A DNA stretch of 64,000 nt from Flavobacteria bacterium BAL38 (GTDB lineage: Bacteria; Bacteroidota; Bacteroidia; Flavobacteriales; Flavobacteriaceae): NCBI GenBank assembly GCA_000169355.1, contig AAXX01000001.1, forward strand, positions 372,001 to 436,000. The letters are read 5' to 3'. The notes beneath the pieces are model-generated. The model was not told the origin of the DNA. It ran no database searches and saw only the letters and a program-made list of their open reading frames with translations. Position numbers and translations under genes: made by a program. Below, piece after piece: positions 17,723 through 26,602 of this stretch; the first letter of the stretch is position 1, and the number at the start of each line of letters is the position of its first letter.

Positions 17723-18274
17723 ATGATTTATAAATTCAGAGCTATTCTAGATGCCGAAGAAGATATTTTTAGAGATATTGCGATAGAAAGCGACAATACA
17801 TTAGAAGATTTACACAATGCTTTAATCAATGCTTTCGGGTTTGATGGAACAGAAGTTGGTGCTTTTTATACGTGTGCAAATGATTGGTCTTGGCATGAAG
17901 AAGACGGAATTCCTTTGTTTGACACTGGTGATATTCCGGGCGAAATCAAAACAATGGCTGAATATAAATTAGACGATTTAGTTCATGAACAAAATACTAA
18001 ATTGGTTTATGTTTATGATTTGTTTTCAATGTGGACATTTTTCTTAGAATTAGCTGCAATAGATAATGACAAACAAATTGGAGAAACTTATCCTGCTTTG
18101 TTATTTTCACACGGCGAACTTCCTGCCGAAGCACTTCAAAGCGGATTCAGAGGTGATTTATCTGATGAGGATATGTTTGGTGAATTTGAAGATGATTTAG
18201 ATGACGAAGACTTAGACATGTTTGACGGAGACGATAGCTTTGAAGACATGGGGTTTGAAGAAAACTGGAATTAA
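17723..18274 (+). CDS. Plasmid pRiA4b ORF-3-like family protein
   Basis: A 183-residue acidic protein. Residues 1-130 fit the pRiA4b ORF-3 family: YKFRAILDAEEDIFRDIAIE, a helix, AFYTCANDWSWHEEDGIPLF, and LVYVYDLFSMWTFFLELAAI. In other bacteria this domain is found near IS1096-type elements, but here no transposase accompanies it and it looks like a resident chromosomal gene. The last 45 residues are an Asp/Glu tail (DEDMFGEFEDDLDDEDLDMF). The activity is unknown. It is followed by a repeat tract and a nucleoid-associated protein gene. Confidence 0.88.
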   Translation: MIYKFRAILDAEEDIFRDIAIESDNTLEDLHNALINAFGFDGTEVGAFYTCANDWSWHEEDGIPLFDTGDIPGEIKTMAEYKLDDLVHEQNTKLVYVYDLFSMWTFFLELAAIDNDKQIGETYPALLFSHGELPAEALQSGFRGDLSDEDMFGEFEDDLDDEDLDMFDGDDSFEDMGFEENWN

Positions 18275-18279
18275 AAAAC

Positions 18280-18364
18280 AGGTTAAAAGTTGATAGGTTA
18301 AAAGTTTAAAAGGAAAAAAACTCCTGAAAACTACTTTTAAACCCATAAACTTCTAAACTTTTAA
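18280..18364. repeat. Inverted repeat of TTAAAAGTTTA words
   Basis: AGGTTAAAAGTT occurs twice (18280-18291, 18295-18306). TTAAAAGTTTAAAAG (18298-18312) pairs with CTTCTAAACTTTTAA (18350-18364) at 14 of 15 positions across a 37-base loop. A similar phrase occurs at 62569-62583. Confidence 0.6.
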
Positions 18365-18378
18365 ACTAAAATTAAAAA

Positions 18379-19437
18379 ATGATAAACTTATTTAACGCAC
18401 ATATTGAAAACCTATCTATTCATAGAGTAGGAAATAAAAGTAGAAACGAAGCTATTTTTTTATCGGATAATCCGTATGGGTTAAATGACGAAATTATGCC
18501 TTTATTAAAAGAATATTTCTTTAAACCTTTTCGTGAAAAAGAAGAAAATTATTTTCAGTTTGCTCATGAAGTTGATTTAGAATATAATGACATGTTCAAT
18601 TTTGCTACCGAAGTTTTTAATAACCCAAGTGAAATTCATAACGTTTCGAAAAAAATTACAAAACATCTTTTTGAGCAATCAAACCATCCACACATTAAAA
18701 ACGGAGAAGTATATGTAGCTTACTTTACACATGTTTCTATTGATAATAATGTAGTTGATGCTATTGGTGTTTTCAAAAGTGAAGTACAAACCGATTTCTT
18801 ACAATTTGAAGAAAAAGAAAGTAACTTAGAAATGATTTTACAACAAGGAATCAACTTGAATAAGTTAGATAAAGGTTGTATCATTTTCAATTATAAAAAA
18901 GATGAAGGTTACAAAATTTTAACCGTAGATAGCAACCGTTACGATGCGCGTTATTGGTTAGAACATTTCTTATCAGTTGATGCGTTTCAAGATGAAAACT
19001 TCATGACAAAGAAATACTTGAAATTCTGTCAAGAGTTTGCTAAAGAAGTAGTTTTACCAGCCGAAGACAAACAACAAGAAGTATTGTTCATGAACCGTGC
19101 TATCAATCACTTTGCAAAAAATGATGAGTTTGAAGAAACGGCTTTCTTAAATGAAGTAATGCAGAATCCAGAATTCATTCCAGAATTCAAAAATTATAAA
19201 GTAGATAAAGGTGCCAAATATAGCATTGAAGACGTATCCAGTTTTCCAATTGCGAATGCTGCCGTGACTGATGTGCGTCGTACGTTAAAAAACACGATTC
19301 AATTAGACACCAACATCCAAATCAAATTGGATTTTATCAACCCAGAAAGTGCGGAGAAATTCGTTGAAAAAGGTTGGGACGAAGAAAAACAAATGTATTA
19401 TTACTTGGTTTACTTCAACAAGGAACAAAAATCGTAA
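18379..19437 (+). CDS. Nucleoid-associated protein (NdpA/YejK family)
   Basis: A 352-residue cytoplasmic protein of the 37-kDa nucleoid-associated (YejK/NdpA, PF04245) family: MINLFNAHIENLSIHRVGNK, FLSDNPYGLNDEIMPLLKEY, GEVYVAYFTHVSIDNNVVDAIGVFKSE split around residue 115-140, and a C-terminal IKLDFINPESAEKFVEKGWD. Members bind DNA or the nucleoid; the biochemical role is not settled. Single gene with its own terminator at 19459. Confidence 0.9.
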   Translation: MINLFNAHIENLSIHRVGNKSRNEAIFLSDNPYGLNDEIMPLLKEYFFKPFREKEENYFQFAHEVDLEYNDMFNFATEVFNNPSEIHNVSKKITKHLFEQSNHPHIKNGEVYVAYFTHVSIDNNVVDAIGVFKSEVQTDFLQFEEKESNLEMILQQGINLNKLDKGCIIFNYKKDEGYKILTVDSNRYDARYWLEHFLSVDAFQDENFMTKKYLKFCQEFAKEVVLPAEDKQQEVLFMNRAINHFAKNDEFEETAFLNEVMQNPEFIPEFKNYKVDKGAKYSIEDVSSFPIANAAVTDVRRTLKNTIQLDTNIQIKLDFINPESAEKFVEKGWDEEKQMYYYLVYFNKEQKS

Positions 19438-19458
19438 GGTATTTACTCACAAAATATT

Positions 19459-19495
19459 AAACCTCAATTACAGCAATGTACTTGAGGTTTTTTTT
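19459..19495 (+). terminator. Rho-independent terminator of the nucleoid-associated gene
   Basis: AAACCTCAA (19459-19467) pairs with TTGAGGTTT (19482-19490), followed by a T run. Confidence 0.8.
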
Positions 19496-19528
19496 GAAAG
19501 AACTTTAACAAAATTTTTGTTTAACTTT

Positions 19529-19560
19529 TTTGATAATTAATTAAACATTAATTAACTTTG
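19529..19560 (+). promoter_or_regulatory. Promoter of the TetR-like gene
   Basis: TTTG (19529-19532), a 20-base spacer and TAACTTTG (19553-19560), 16 bases before the ATG at 19577. Confidence 0.5.
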
Positions 19561-19576
19561 ATAAAATTTAAACATC

Positions 19577-20236
19577 ATGGCAAAAAAGAAAGAAATTACC
19601 AAGCAAGAAATATTGAGTTTTTACATCGATTATTTTTTAGAACATAATAAACAACCTACATCTGTTTATTTATTTGCCAAGCATTATACTTTTGATGAAT
19701 CATTATTCTATAAGAATTACGCATCATTTGATCAAATAGAAAAAGACTTCTTTAATTCATTATTCACAAATACTAAAACATTACTTCATAAAAGTGATGA
19801 ATTTAGTTCTTACGACGCCAGAACACAATTATTAAGTTTTTACTTTACGTATTTTGAAATGTTATCTGCCAATAGAAGTTTTGTTGTAGCACAACTGAAA
19901 GAAAGCAGTAACAAACTAAAAAGTTTATCTAAATTATCAGAATTAAGAATTCATTTTAAGTCATTTTATAACGAATTAGAAATTGAAAAAATTGATTTAA
20001 AACAAGATAAGCTTGTTGAAATTCAAGAAAAAAGCATGAGCGAAATGGCTTGGCTTCAATTCTTATTTACATTAAAATTTTGGCTAGAAGACACTTCATT
20101 ATCGTTTGAAAAAACTGATATTTTTATTGAAAAATCTGTCAATACAAGTTTTGACTTAATGGATATTGCTCCTTTAAAAAGTTTAATTGACTTTGGAAAA
20201 TTCATGTGGCAAGAAAAAGCTTCATTTAAAATGTAA
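19577..20236 (+). CDS. TetR-like regulator with divergent C-terminus
   Basis: A 219-residue protein with an N-terminal TetR-type helix-turn-helix: KKEITKQEILSFYIDYFLE, then SVYLFAKHYTFDESLFYKNY (about 33-53) as the recognition region, followed by a helical ligand or dimer domain. It lacks the usual strong TetR signature, so it may bind DNA poorly or serve another purpose. It lies 95 bases before an ABC1/UbiB-type kinase gene, and the pair probably forms an operon. That pairing, rather than similarity, is the main functional clue. No ligand can be named. Confidence 0.7.
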   Translation: MAKKKEITKQEILSFYIDYFLEHNKQPTSVYLFAKHYTFDESLFYKNYASFDQIEKDFFNSLFTNTKTLLHKSDEFSSYDARTQLLSFYFTYFEMLSANRSFVVAQLKESSNKLKSLSKLSELRIHFKSFYNELEIEKIDLKQDKLVEIQEKSMSEMAWLQFLFTLKFWLEDTSLSFEKTDIFIEKSVNTSFDLMDIAPLKSLIDFGKFMWQEKASFKM

Positions 20237-20331
20237 TCATATGAAATTGCTCAAAAAAAATATTTACTCGAGCAAAATCCTTTAACAAAAAAAGCGATAC
20301 CCTTTTTTACCGCTAAAAAAAGTCAAACAAA

Positions 20332-21642
20332 ATGAAAACTATAGATAGTATTCCTACATCAAAAATTCAGAGAGCATCAAAACTGATTCAAACTGGAGCA
20401 AAAGTGGGTGTAAATTACATTAAATATTACGGAGATAAAATTACCAAAACAGAAGAAGAAGCAAAAGAAAACTTAAATATTAATAATGCTTCTGACATTT
20501 ACGATGGTTTAAAACAATTAAAAGGTAGCGCTTTAAAAGTGGCTCAAATGTTAAGCATGGACAAAAGTATTTTGCCTCGTGCTTATGTTGAAAAATTTTC
20601 TTTAGCTCAATTTTCGGTTCCACCTTTATCTGCGCCATTAGTAAACAAAACCTTTAAAAATTATTTTGGTAAACAACCACAAGAAATATTCGATACTTTT
20701 AATGCCACTTCAATAAATGCCGCTAGTATTGGTCAAGTACACCAAGCTAGCAAGGATGGGAAAAATCTTGCTGTGAAAATTCAATATCCAGGAGTGGCAG
20801 AGAGTATAAGTTCTGATTTAGCAATGGTAAAGCCAATTGCAATTAAAATGTTTAACATTAAAGGAAAAGATTCTGATAAATATTTTAAAGAAGTTGAAGA
20901 TAAATTAGTTGAGGAAACCAATTACATCAACGAAGTTAAGCAAAGCATTGAAATGGCGGAAGCTTGTGCTACTATTCCGAATTTACTCTTTCCAAAATAC
21001 TATCCAAAATTTTCTTCAGAGAAAATCATAACCATGGATTGGATGACGGGCGAGCATTTATCTGAATTTACTGCGCACAATACAAACAAAGAGGTTTCTA
21101 ATTTATTGGGGCAAACGCTTTGGGATTTTTATATGTTCCAAATGCATAATTTACGAAAAGTTCACGCCGATCCTCATCCTGGAAATTTCTTAATCAACAA
21201 AGAAAATCAACTTATTGCTTTAGATTTTGGTTGTATTAAAGAAGTTCCGAATGATTTTTATATACCTTATTTTGAATTAGCGAAGAAAGAAAATTTAGCA
21301 AATCCTGAATTTTTCAAATCGAAACTATACGAATTAGAAATTTTAAGAAAAGACGATTCAGAAGAAGAAGTTGAGTTTTTTACAGCGATATTTCACGAGT
21401 TGTTAAGCTTATTCGCAAGACCATTTCATGTGGAAGAATTTGATTTTTCTGATGATGAGTTTTTTGTACAAATTGCCGATTTAGGCGAACGTTATTCAAA
21501 AAGTACAGAATTGAAAAACATGAATGGAAATAGAGGTTCAAAACATTTCATCTATATCAACAGAACCTTCTTTGGTTTATACAATTTAATGCATGATTTA
21601 AAAGCCGAAAAAGTTAAAATAAACAACTTTTTAAATTATTAA
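20332..21642 (+). CDS. ABC1/ADCK/UbiB atypical kinase
   Basis: A 436-residue member of the ABC1 (UbiB/ADCK/AarF) atypical kinase family. The A-rich and KxGQ-region hallmarks are seen as LKGSALKVAQMLSMD (about 64-78; KxAQ instead of KxGQ) and NAASIGQVHQAS (about 124-135). NLAVKIQYPGV carries the invariant lysine, and KVHADPHPGNFLIN plus ALDFGCIKE (about 280-305) are the catalytic and metal loops. In bacteria these proteins support isoprenoid quinone synthesis; here menaquinone would be the relevant quinone. It lacks the C-terminal membrane helices of UbiB. It ends at a strong terminator. Confidence 0.9.
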   Translation: MKTIDSIPTSKIQRASKLIQTGAKVGVNYIKYYGDKITKTEEEAKENLNINNASDIYDGLKQLKGSALKVAQMLSMDKSILPRAYVEKFSLAQFSVPPLSAPLVNKTFKNYFGKQPQEIFDTFNATSINAASIGQVHQASKDGKNLAVKIQYPGVAESISSDLAMVKPIAIKMFNIKGKDSDKYFKEVEDKLVEETNYINEVKQSIEMAEACATIPNLLFPKYYPKFSSEKIITMDWMTGEHLSEFTAHNTNKEVSNLLGQTLWDFYMFQMHNLRKVHADPHPGNFLINKENQLIALDFGCIKEVPNDFYIPYFELAKKENLANPEFFKSKLYELEILRKDDSEEEVEFFTAIFHELLSLFARPFHVEEFDFSDDEFFVQIADLGERYSKSTELKNMNGNRGSKHFIYINRTFFGLYNLMHDLKAEKVKINNFLNY

Positions 21643-21665
21643 TTTTTTCCAAATCTACTATTCCA

Positions 21666-21699
21666 AAACTCTCAACTCGCCATAGTTGAGAGTTTTTTT
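21666..21699 (+). terminator. Terminator of the ABC1 kinase gene
   Basis: AAACTCTCAAC (21666-21676) pairs perfectly with GTTGAGAGTTT (21685-21695), followed by Ts. Confidence 0.85.
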
Positions 21700-21763
21700 A
21701 TTTTTTACTTCGTAACAAAAGTCGCAACTGTTCGTCTTACCTATAAATCAAAAAACGAACAAA

Positions 21764-22663
21764 TTGGAAACCATTTTAAAAATCACCAATCTAAACAAGA
21801 TTTTCAACAAAAAATTACACGCTGTAAAAAATGTGTCATTTGAGATCAAGAAAGGAAATGTTTATGGCATTCTTGGTCCAAACGGATCTGGAAAATCAAC
21901 AACATTAGGAATTGTGCTTAATGTTGTTAATAAAACTTCTGGCGATTTTGAGTGGTTTGGAGGAAAGTTAAATACTCATGAAGCTTTAAAAAAAGTGGGA
22001 GCTATTATAGAGCGTCCAAATTTTTATCCTTACATGACAGCTAAAGAAAATTTAGAATTAGTTTGTAAAATTAAAGGAACTAACTTTTCTAAAGTAGACG
22101 AAAAACTAGAATTAGTTGGACTTTTAGAACGTAAAAACGATAAATTTAGAACCTATTCATTAGGAATGAAACAACGTTTAGCTATTGCTTCTGCCCTACT
22201 GAATGATCCCGAAATTTTAATTCTTGACGAACCAACAAACGGTTTAGATCCGCAGGGAATTCGTCAAATTAGAGATATTATTCGAATAATTGCCTCTCAA
22301 GGCACAACCATTTTATTAGCTTCTCATTTATTAGATGAAGTTGAAAAAGTATGTAGTCATGTGGTTGTTTTACAGAAAGGCGTAATATTATACCAAGGTT
22401 CCGTTCATAACATGATTGCAAACGACAGCTTCTTTGAAGTAAAAGCCGATAAGATGGTACAATTAAAATCTGTTCTTGAAAATCACGAATCTGTTAAAAA
22501 CACTGTGGAAGAAGAAGGAAAATTATTGGTTTATTTAAACAATGAAATTTCAGCTAGAGAATTAAATTCATATGCATTTGAGCATAAAATTGTTTTAGAA
22601 CATCTTGTTAAAAGAAAAAACAGTTTAGAAGAACAATTTTTAGAATTAACCAAAAACAAATAA
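21764..22663 (+). CDS. ABC transporter ATP-binding protein
   Basis: A 299-residue ATPase with Walker A GPNGSGKST (38-46), Q-loop region, signature YSLGMKQRLAIASALL (about 134-149), Walker B ILILDEPTNGLDPQG (about 155-169) and the switch histidine in LASHLLDEVEKVC. The C-terminal 90 residues match the DrrA/CcmA-type extension of ABC-2 exporters. It starts with TTG at 21764 (ETILKITNLNKIF follows), as no in-frame ATG precedes the nucleotide-binding core. The permease follows after 7 bases. The substrate is unknown; bacitracin/lantibiotic or lipid export are common for this subtype. Confidence 0.93.
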   Translation: METILKITNLNKIFNKKLHAVKNVSFEIKKGNVYGILGPNGSGKSTTLGIVLNVVNKTSGDFEWFGGKLNTHEALKKVGAIIERPNFYPYMTAKENLELVCKIKGTNFSKVDEKLELVGLLERKNDKFRTYSLGMKQRLAIASALLNDPEILILDEPTNGLDPQGIRQIRDIIRIIASQGTTILLASHLLDEVEKVCSHVVVLQKGVILYQGSVHNMIANDSFFEVKADKMVQLKSVLENHESVKNTVEEEGKLLVYLNNEISARELNSYAFEHKIVLEHLVKRKNSLEEQFLELTKNK

Positions 22664-22670
22664 ACTAATC

Positions 22671-23510
22671 ATGAAAAGATTACTTTCAATAGAATTTCAA
22701 AAAATTTGGAAAAATAAAGCTAGTAAGGTTTTACTACTTACCTATTTTATACTTTTAAGTTTCATCGCACTAATAGCTTCAATAAAATTTAATATTGGAA
22801 GTTTAGAAATACACATTGCAGATCAAGGAATTTTCAATTTCCCATATATATGGCACTTTAACACTTATATCGCTGCTTTATTTAAAATATTCTTAGCTGT
22901 AGTAATTGTTTCCATGATGGCTAATGAATATACTTATGGCACTTTAAAACAAAACCTTATTGACGGTCTAAGCAAAAAAGAATTTATATTATCAAAATTT
23001 TTAGTAGTGGTTAGTTTTGCAATGGCTACTACCTTATTTATTTTTATAATGTCCTTAATTTTAGGATATTCATTTTCATCATACAATGAACTATCCATTG
23101 TTTTTTCTGATTTAGAATACTTACTAGCCTTTTTTATAAAACTAATAGGTTTCTTCTCATTCTGTTTATTTATTGGAATTTTAGTAAAAAGAAGTGCTTT
23201 TGCATTAGGATTTATTTTAGTTTGGGCTTTTGGCGAAAAAATTCTACATGGAATAATAGGCCGTTTTGTTTTCCATGATTTTGATTATGCATACAAATTC
23301 ATAAAATTTCTTCCATTAGAATCTATGAGTAATCTAGTAAAAGAACCATTTTCTAGATTAAGCGCTATTAAAGCAATAGAAACTACTATTGGAGGTGCTA
23401 ATGAAGCTAAAGACTATAGTGTTCATTTTTCAGAAATAGTAATTGTTTTAGTTTGGACATTTATATTTATTTTAACATCCTATTTCATCGTAAAAAAGCG
23501 GGATTTGTAG
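22671..23510 (+). CDS. ABC-2 type transporter permease
   Basis: A 279-residue inner-membrane protein with six predicted helices and a long first extracytoplasmic loop (residues 40-65). The cytoplasmic NEYTYGTLKQNLIDGLSKKEF (two parts around residue 86-105) is the coupling-helix region typical of ABC-2 permeases such as BcrB or LanE. It pairs with the ATPase 7 bases upstream. The pair lacks an accompanying precursor peptide or two-component gene, so a self-resistance or lipid-transport role is only a guess. Confidence 0.9.
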   Translation: MKRLLSIEFQKIWKNKASKVLLLTYFILLSFIALIASIKFNIGSLEIHIADQGIFNFPYIWHFNTYIAALFKIFLAVVIVSMMANEYTYGTLKQNLIDGLSKKEFILSKFLVVVSFAMATTLFIFIMSLILGYSFSSYNELSIVFSDLEYLLAFFIKLIGFFSFCLFIGILVKRSAFALGFILVWAFGEKILHGIIGRFVFHDFDYAYKFIKFLPLESMSNLVKEPFSRLSAIKAIETTIGGANEAKDYSVHFSEIVIVLVWTFIFILTSYFIVKKRDL

Positions 23511-23526
23511 TATCTTTGCTGGTGCT

Positions 23527-25545
23527 ATGAATGCTATTAAAAATAAACTTATTTTAGCTCTTTTCGTTTCGATTTTTCAATTTGGAAACGCACAGAATAT
23601 TTCTGTAGACGAAGGCTATACCCCTGAATATTTAGTAAATGATGTTTTAATAAACAGCACTTGCGCCAATGTATTTAATATAACGGTTTCTGGAGGAAAT
23701 TTTGCCACTGGCGAAAAAAGTTACGGTTTTTTTGATGGAGTTGGTACTTCATTTCCATTTCAAAACGGAATTATACTTTCTACAGGAAAAATCAATAATG
23801 CTCCCGGACCCAATTCTTATTTATCAGATGATGGTGGAAGCATGGGCTGGAATGGAGATAACGATTTAAATACCGCACTAGGGTTAAGCAATTCTTTTAA
23901 CGCAACCATTCTTGAGTTCGATTTTATTCCGCTTGGAAACAAAATTAGTTTTGATTATATTTTTTCTTCTGAACAATATTTAACCAATCCTTCTGCAAAT
24001 CAATGCAACTTTACCGACGGATTTGCTTTTTTATTAAAAGAAGCTAGTAGTACAACTTATCAAAACCTAGCTGTTGTACCGGGCACAAATACTCCTGTTA
24101 AAGTAAATACGGTTCGTGGTTCTGGTACAATTTGCCCTCCAGCAAATGCAGCCTACTTTGATGCCTTTAACGATATTAATCATCCAACAAACTATAACGG
24201 ACAAACGAAAGTTTTAACAGCCGAATCAGACGTAACACCCGGAGAAACCTATCATATTAAATTAGTTATTGCAGATGAAGGAAATTATCGTTACGATTCT
24301 GCCATATTTTTAGGAGGTGGAAGTTTTAATTTTACAATAGATATTGGAGACGACAGATTAATTGCCAATGGAAATCCATTATGTCAAGGCGAAAATTTAG
24401 TAGTTGATGCTACACAAACTGGAGCAACTGCCTACCAATGGTTTCAAAATTCTATTGCAATTCCGGGCGCTACTAATGCAACTTACAACATTACTTCAGC
24501 AGGAGACTATTTGGTTGAAATTAATTACGGACCAACGTGTCAAACAACAGGTAGTATTAAAATTGAATATGCCGAAGATTTAATTATTAACGAAGATACA
24601 TTTACTCTATGCGATGCAGATACCAATCAAGATGGAATAACACTTTTTGATTTAGACGTCATAAAAAATCAACTTTTTACCAATCTGCCAACCAATTACG
24701 TAGTTTCGTTTTTTGAAACAACGACAAGTACTTCAGCCTTATCTTCAAATTACACAAATACAATAGCTTACAATCATACCATTTATGCTAGAGTAATTAA
24801 TATTCAAGGATGTTATACTAATTATCCAATATTTTTAAAGGTTACTACTTTTGATGAAATTATTTTAGACGAAGAAATAGGTTTGTGTGAAAATGATGTG
24901 TTGATTTTAAATGCTGGACCAGGCTTTTCTTCTTATTTATGGGACACGAATCCGCCTCAAAATTCGCAACAAATTTTAATTGCTTCGGCAGGAACATATC
25001 ATGTAACACTTACTAATGCAAATAATTGTTCCAAAATAAAAACCTTTACTATTATTGCATCAGGAATTGCAATAATTGAAGATATCATTATTAATGATTT
25101 TCAAGAAAACAATACAGCAACAATTCAAATATCGAGTTCAAGCGTAGGTGATTATGAATTCTCATTAGACGGAATTAATTATCAAGATTCTAATGTTTTT
25201 AGTAATCTTAATGCAGGAGAATACATCGTTTATGTGCAAGACAAAAATGGATGTGGCATTGTATTTGAAAAATTTTACATCTTAGATTATCCTAAATATT
25301 TCACACCAAACGGCGACGGATATAACGATACATGGTTCATTGATAATTTAGACAAACGAAATCTCGAAAACAGTATTATTTCTATTTTTGATCGTTATGG
25401 TAAATTATTAAAACAAATTAATGGCTCAGGCGAAAGATGGAATGGTACTTTTAATGAAACTAATTTACCAAGTACCGACTATTGGTTTGAAATTAAACTT
25501 ACCAACGAAAAAATAATTAAAGGTCATTTTTCGTTAAAACGTTAG
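23527..25545 (+). CDS. Choice-of-anchor L protein with T9SS type B sorting domain
   Basis: A 672-residue secreted protein. A signal peptide (KLILALFVSIFQFGNA) precedes a choice-of-anchor L domain (about 30-270) with SYGFFDGVGTSFPFQNGI, LSTGKINNAPGPNS and LEFDFIPLGNKISFDYIFSS. An Ig-like segment follows (LCQGENLVVDATQTGATAYQ, with WFQN...PGATNATY), then three more beta-rich stretches. The last 85 residues are the gliding-associated (type B) C-terminal sorting domain: YFTPNGDGYNDTWFID, ISIFDRYGKLLKQI, GERWNGTFN and a final SLKR. It should be exported by Sec, then by the type IX system, to the cell surface or medium, probably as an adhesin. The start at 23527 follows the permease by 16 bases. 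Confidence 0.93.
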   Translation: MNAIKNKLILALFVSIFQFGNAQNISVDEGYTPEYLVNDVLINSTCANVFNITVSGGNFATGEKSYGFFDGVGTSFPFQNGIILSTGKINNAPGPNSYLSDDGGSMGWNGDNDLNTALGLSNSFNATILEFDFIPLGNKISFDYIFSSEQYLTNPSANQCNFTDGFAFLLKEASSTTYQNLAVVPGTNTPVKVNTVRGSGTICPPANAAYFDAFNDINHPTNYNGQTKVLTAESDVTPGETYHIKLVIADEGNYRYDSAIFLGGGSFNFTIDIGDDRLIANGNPLCQGENLVVDATQTGATAYQWFQNSIAIPGATNATYNITSAGDYLVEINYGPTCQTTGSIKIEYAEDLIINEDTFTLCDADTNQDGITLFDLDVIKNQLFTNLPTNYVVSFFETTTSTSALSSNYTNTIAYNHTIYARVINIQGCYTNYPIFLKVTTFDEIILDEEIGLCENDVLILNAGPGFSSYLWDTNPPQNSQQILIASAGTYHVTLTNANNCSKIKTFTIIASGIAIIEDIIINDFQENNTATIQISSSSVGDYEFSLDGINYQDSNVFSNLNAGEYIVYVQDKNGCGIVFEKFYILDYPKYFTPNGDGYNDTWFIDNLDKRNLENSIISIFDRYGKLLKQINGSGERWNGTFNETNLPSTDYWFEIKLTNEKIIKGHFSLKR

Positions 25546-25589
25546 GCATAATTATTGCAGAATAACTTACAAAATAATATATTCGCACT

Positions 25590-26600
25590 ATGATGCAAAT
25601 ACAAGAAATTGAAGCTATAAAATCAATCTTAGCGACACCTAAAAAAATTACAATTATTCCTCATAGAAATCCAGACGGAGACGCGATGGGTTCTACCTTA
25701 GGATTATATCACATCCTTAAGCAATTACATCACGATGTAGTTGTAATGGCACCAAACGAATTTCCCGATTTTTTAGCATGGCTTCCCGAAAGCGAAAAAG
25801 TACTAATATTTGAACGAAGTTTTGATAAATGTAAAAGTATATTAGAAAAATCTGAAGTAATTTTTACGCTAGATTTCAATGCACTTCACAGAACGGGAGA
25901 CCAAATGGAAAATGCTTTAAAAGCATTATCAGCTACAAGTATAATGATAGATCATCATCAAGCTCCAGACGGTTATGCAACCTATACTTTTTCTGATACA
26001 GCTTATGGTTCTACTTGCCAAATGATATATGATTTTATTTATCAATTAGGATTTGAAAAATTAATCAACAAATCAGTCGCAACTTGTTTATATACTGGAA
26101 TTGTTACTGATTCTGGAAGTTTTCGATTTCCAAAAACTACAGGTGCCACTCATAAATGTGTAGCCGATTTAATTGAAAGAGGCATTGATAATAGTGAAAT
26201 TCATAATTTACTTTTTGATAATTCTTCCTATAATCGATTGTTACTTCTTGGAAAAGCATTACAAAATTTAAAAGTATTACCAGAATACAAAACAACCTAT
26301 ATTACGCTAACTCAAGATGAGTTAAACGAATTTGGTCATCAAAAAGGAGACACAGAAGGCATTGTGAATTATGGTTTAAGCATCAAAGGAATTGATTTTA
26401 CTGCCATTTTTATCGAAAATAAAGAAGAAGGTATTATTAAAATTTCATTCCGTTCACAAGGCGATTTTGATGTAAATCAATTTGCTAGAAATTATTTTAA
26501 TGGTGGCGGACATATTAATGCTGCAGGCGGTAAATCTTTTTTAAATTTAGACGAAACGATACAACAATTTATTGCTATTTTAGCAAAAGAAAAAAAATAA
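25590..26600 (+). CDS. nrnA: DHH/DHHA1 phosphoesterase, oligoribonuclease/PAP phosphatase (NrnA-like)
   Basis: A 336-residue DHH-family enzyme. The manganese-site motifs are HRNPDGDAMGSTLG (26-39), TLDFNALHRTG (about 94), IMIDHHQAPDG (DHH at about 118-120) and TDSGSF (about 172). DHHA1 follows with the glycine-rich GGGHINAAGG near residue 306. NrnA degrades nano-RNA and dephosphorylates 3'-phosphoadenosine 5'-phosphate. Two in-frame ATGs open the gene (25590 and 25593); either is possible. It overlaps no neighbour but ends 2 bases before gldI, so both are likely cotranscribed. Confidence 0.92.
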   Translation: MMQIQEIEAIKSILATPKKITIIPHRNPDGDAMGSTLGLYHILKQLHHDVVVMAPNEFPDFLAWLPESEKVLIFERSFDKCKSILEKSEVIFTLDFNALHRTGDQMENALKALSATSIMIDHHQAPDGYATYTFSDTAYGSTCQMIYDFIYQLGFEKLINKSVATCLYTGIVTDSGSFRFPKTTGATHKCVADLIERGIDNSEIHNLLFDNSSYNRLLLLGKALQNLKVLPEYKTTYITLTQDELNEFGHQKGDTEGIVNYGLSIKGIDFTAIFIENKEEGIIKISFRSQGDFDVNQFARNYFNGGGHINAAGGKSFLNLDETIQQFIAILAKEKK

Positions 26601-26602
26601 TC

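Noticed and set aside
17723..18274. Remnant of an insertion sequence, suggested by the pRiA4b ORF-3 name
   Set aside because: No transposase, terminal inverted repeats or target duplication is present around the gene.
22671..25545. ABC exporter plus T9SS cargo as a bacteriocin or toxin export system
   Set aside because: No precursor peptide, protease or modifying enzyme is present; the large protein carries a standard T9SS sorting domain and so uses another route.
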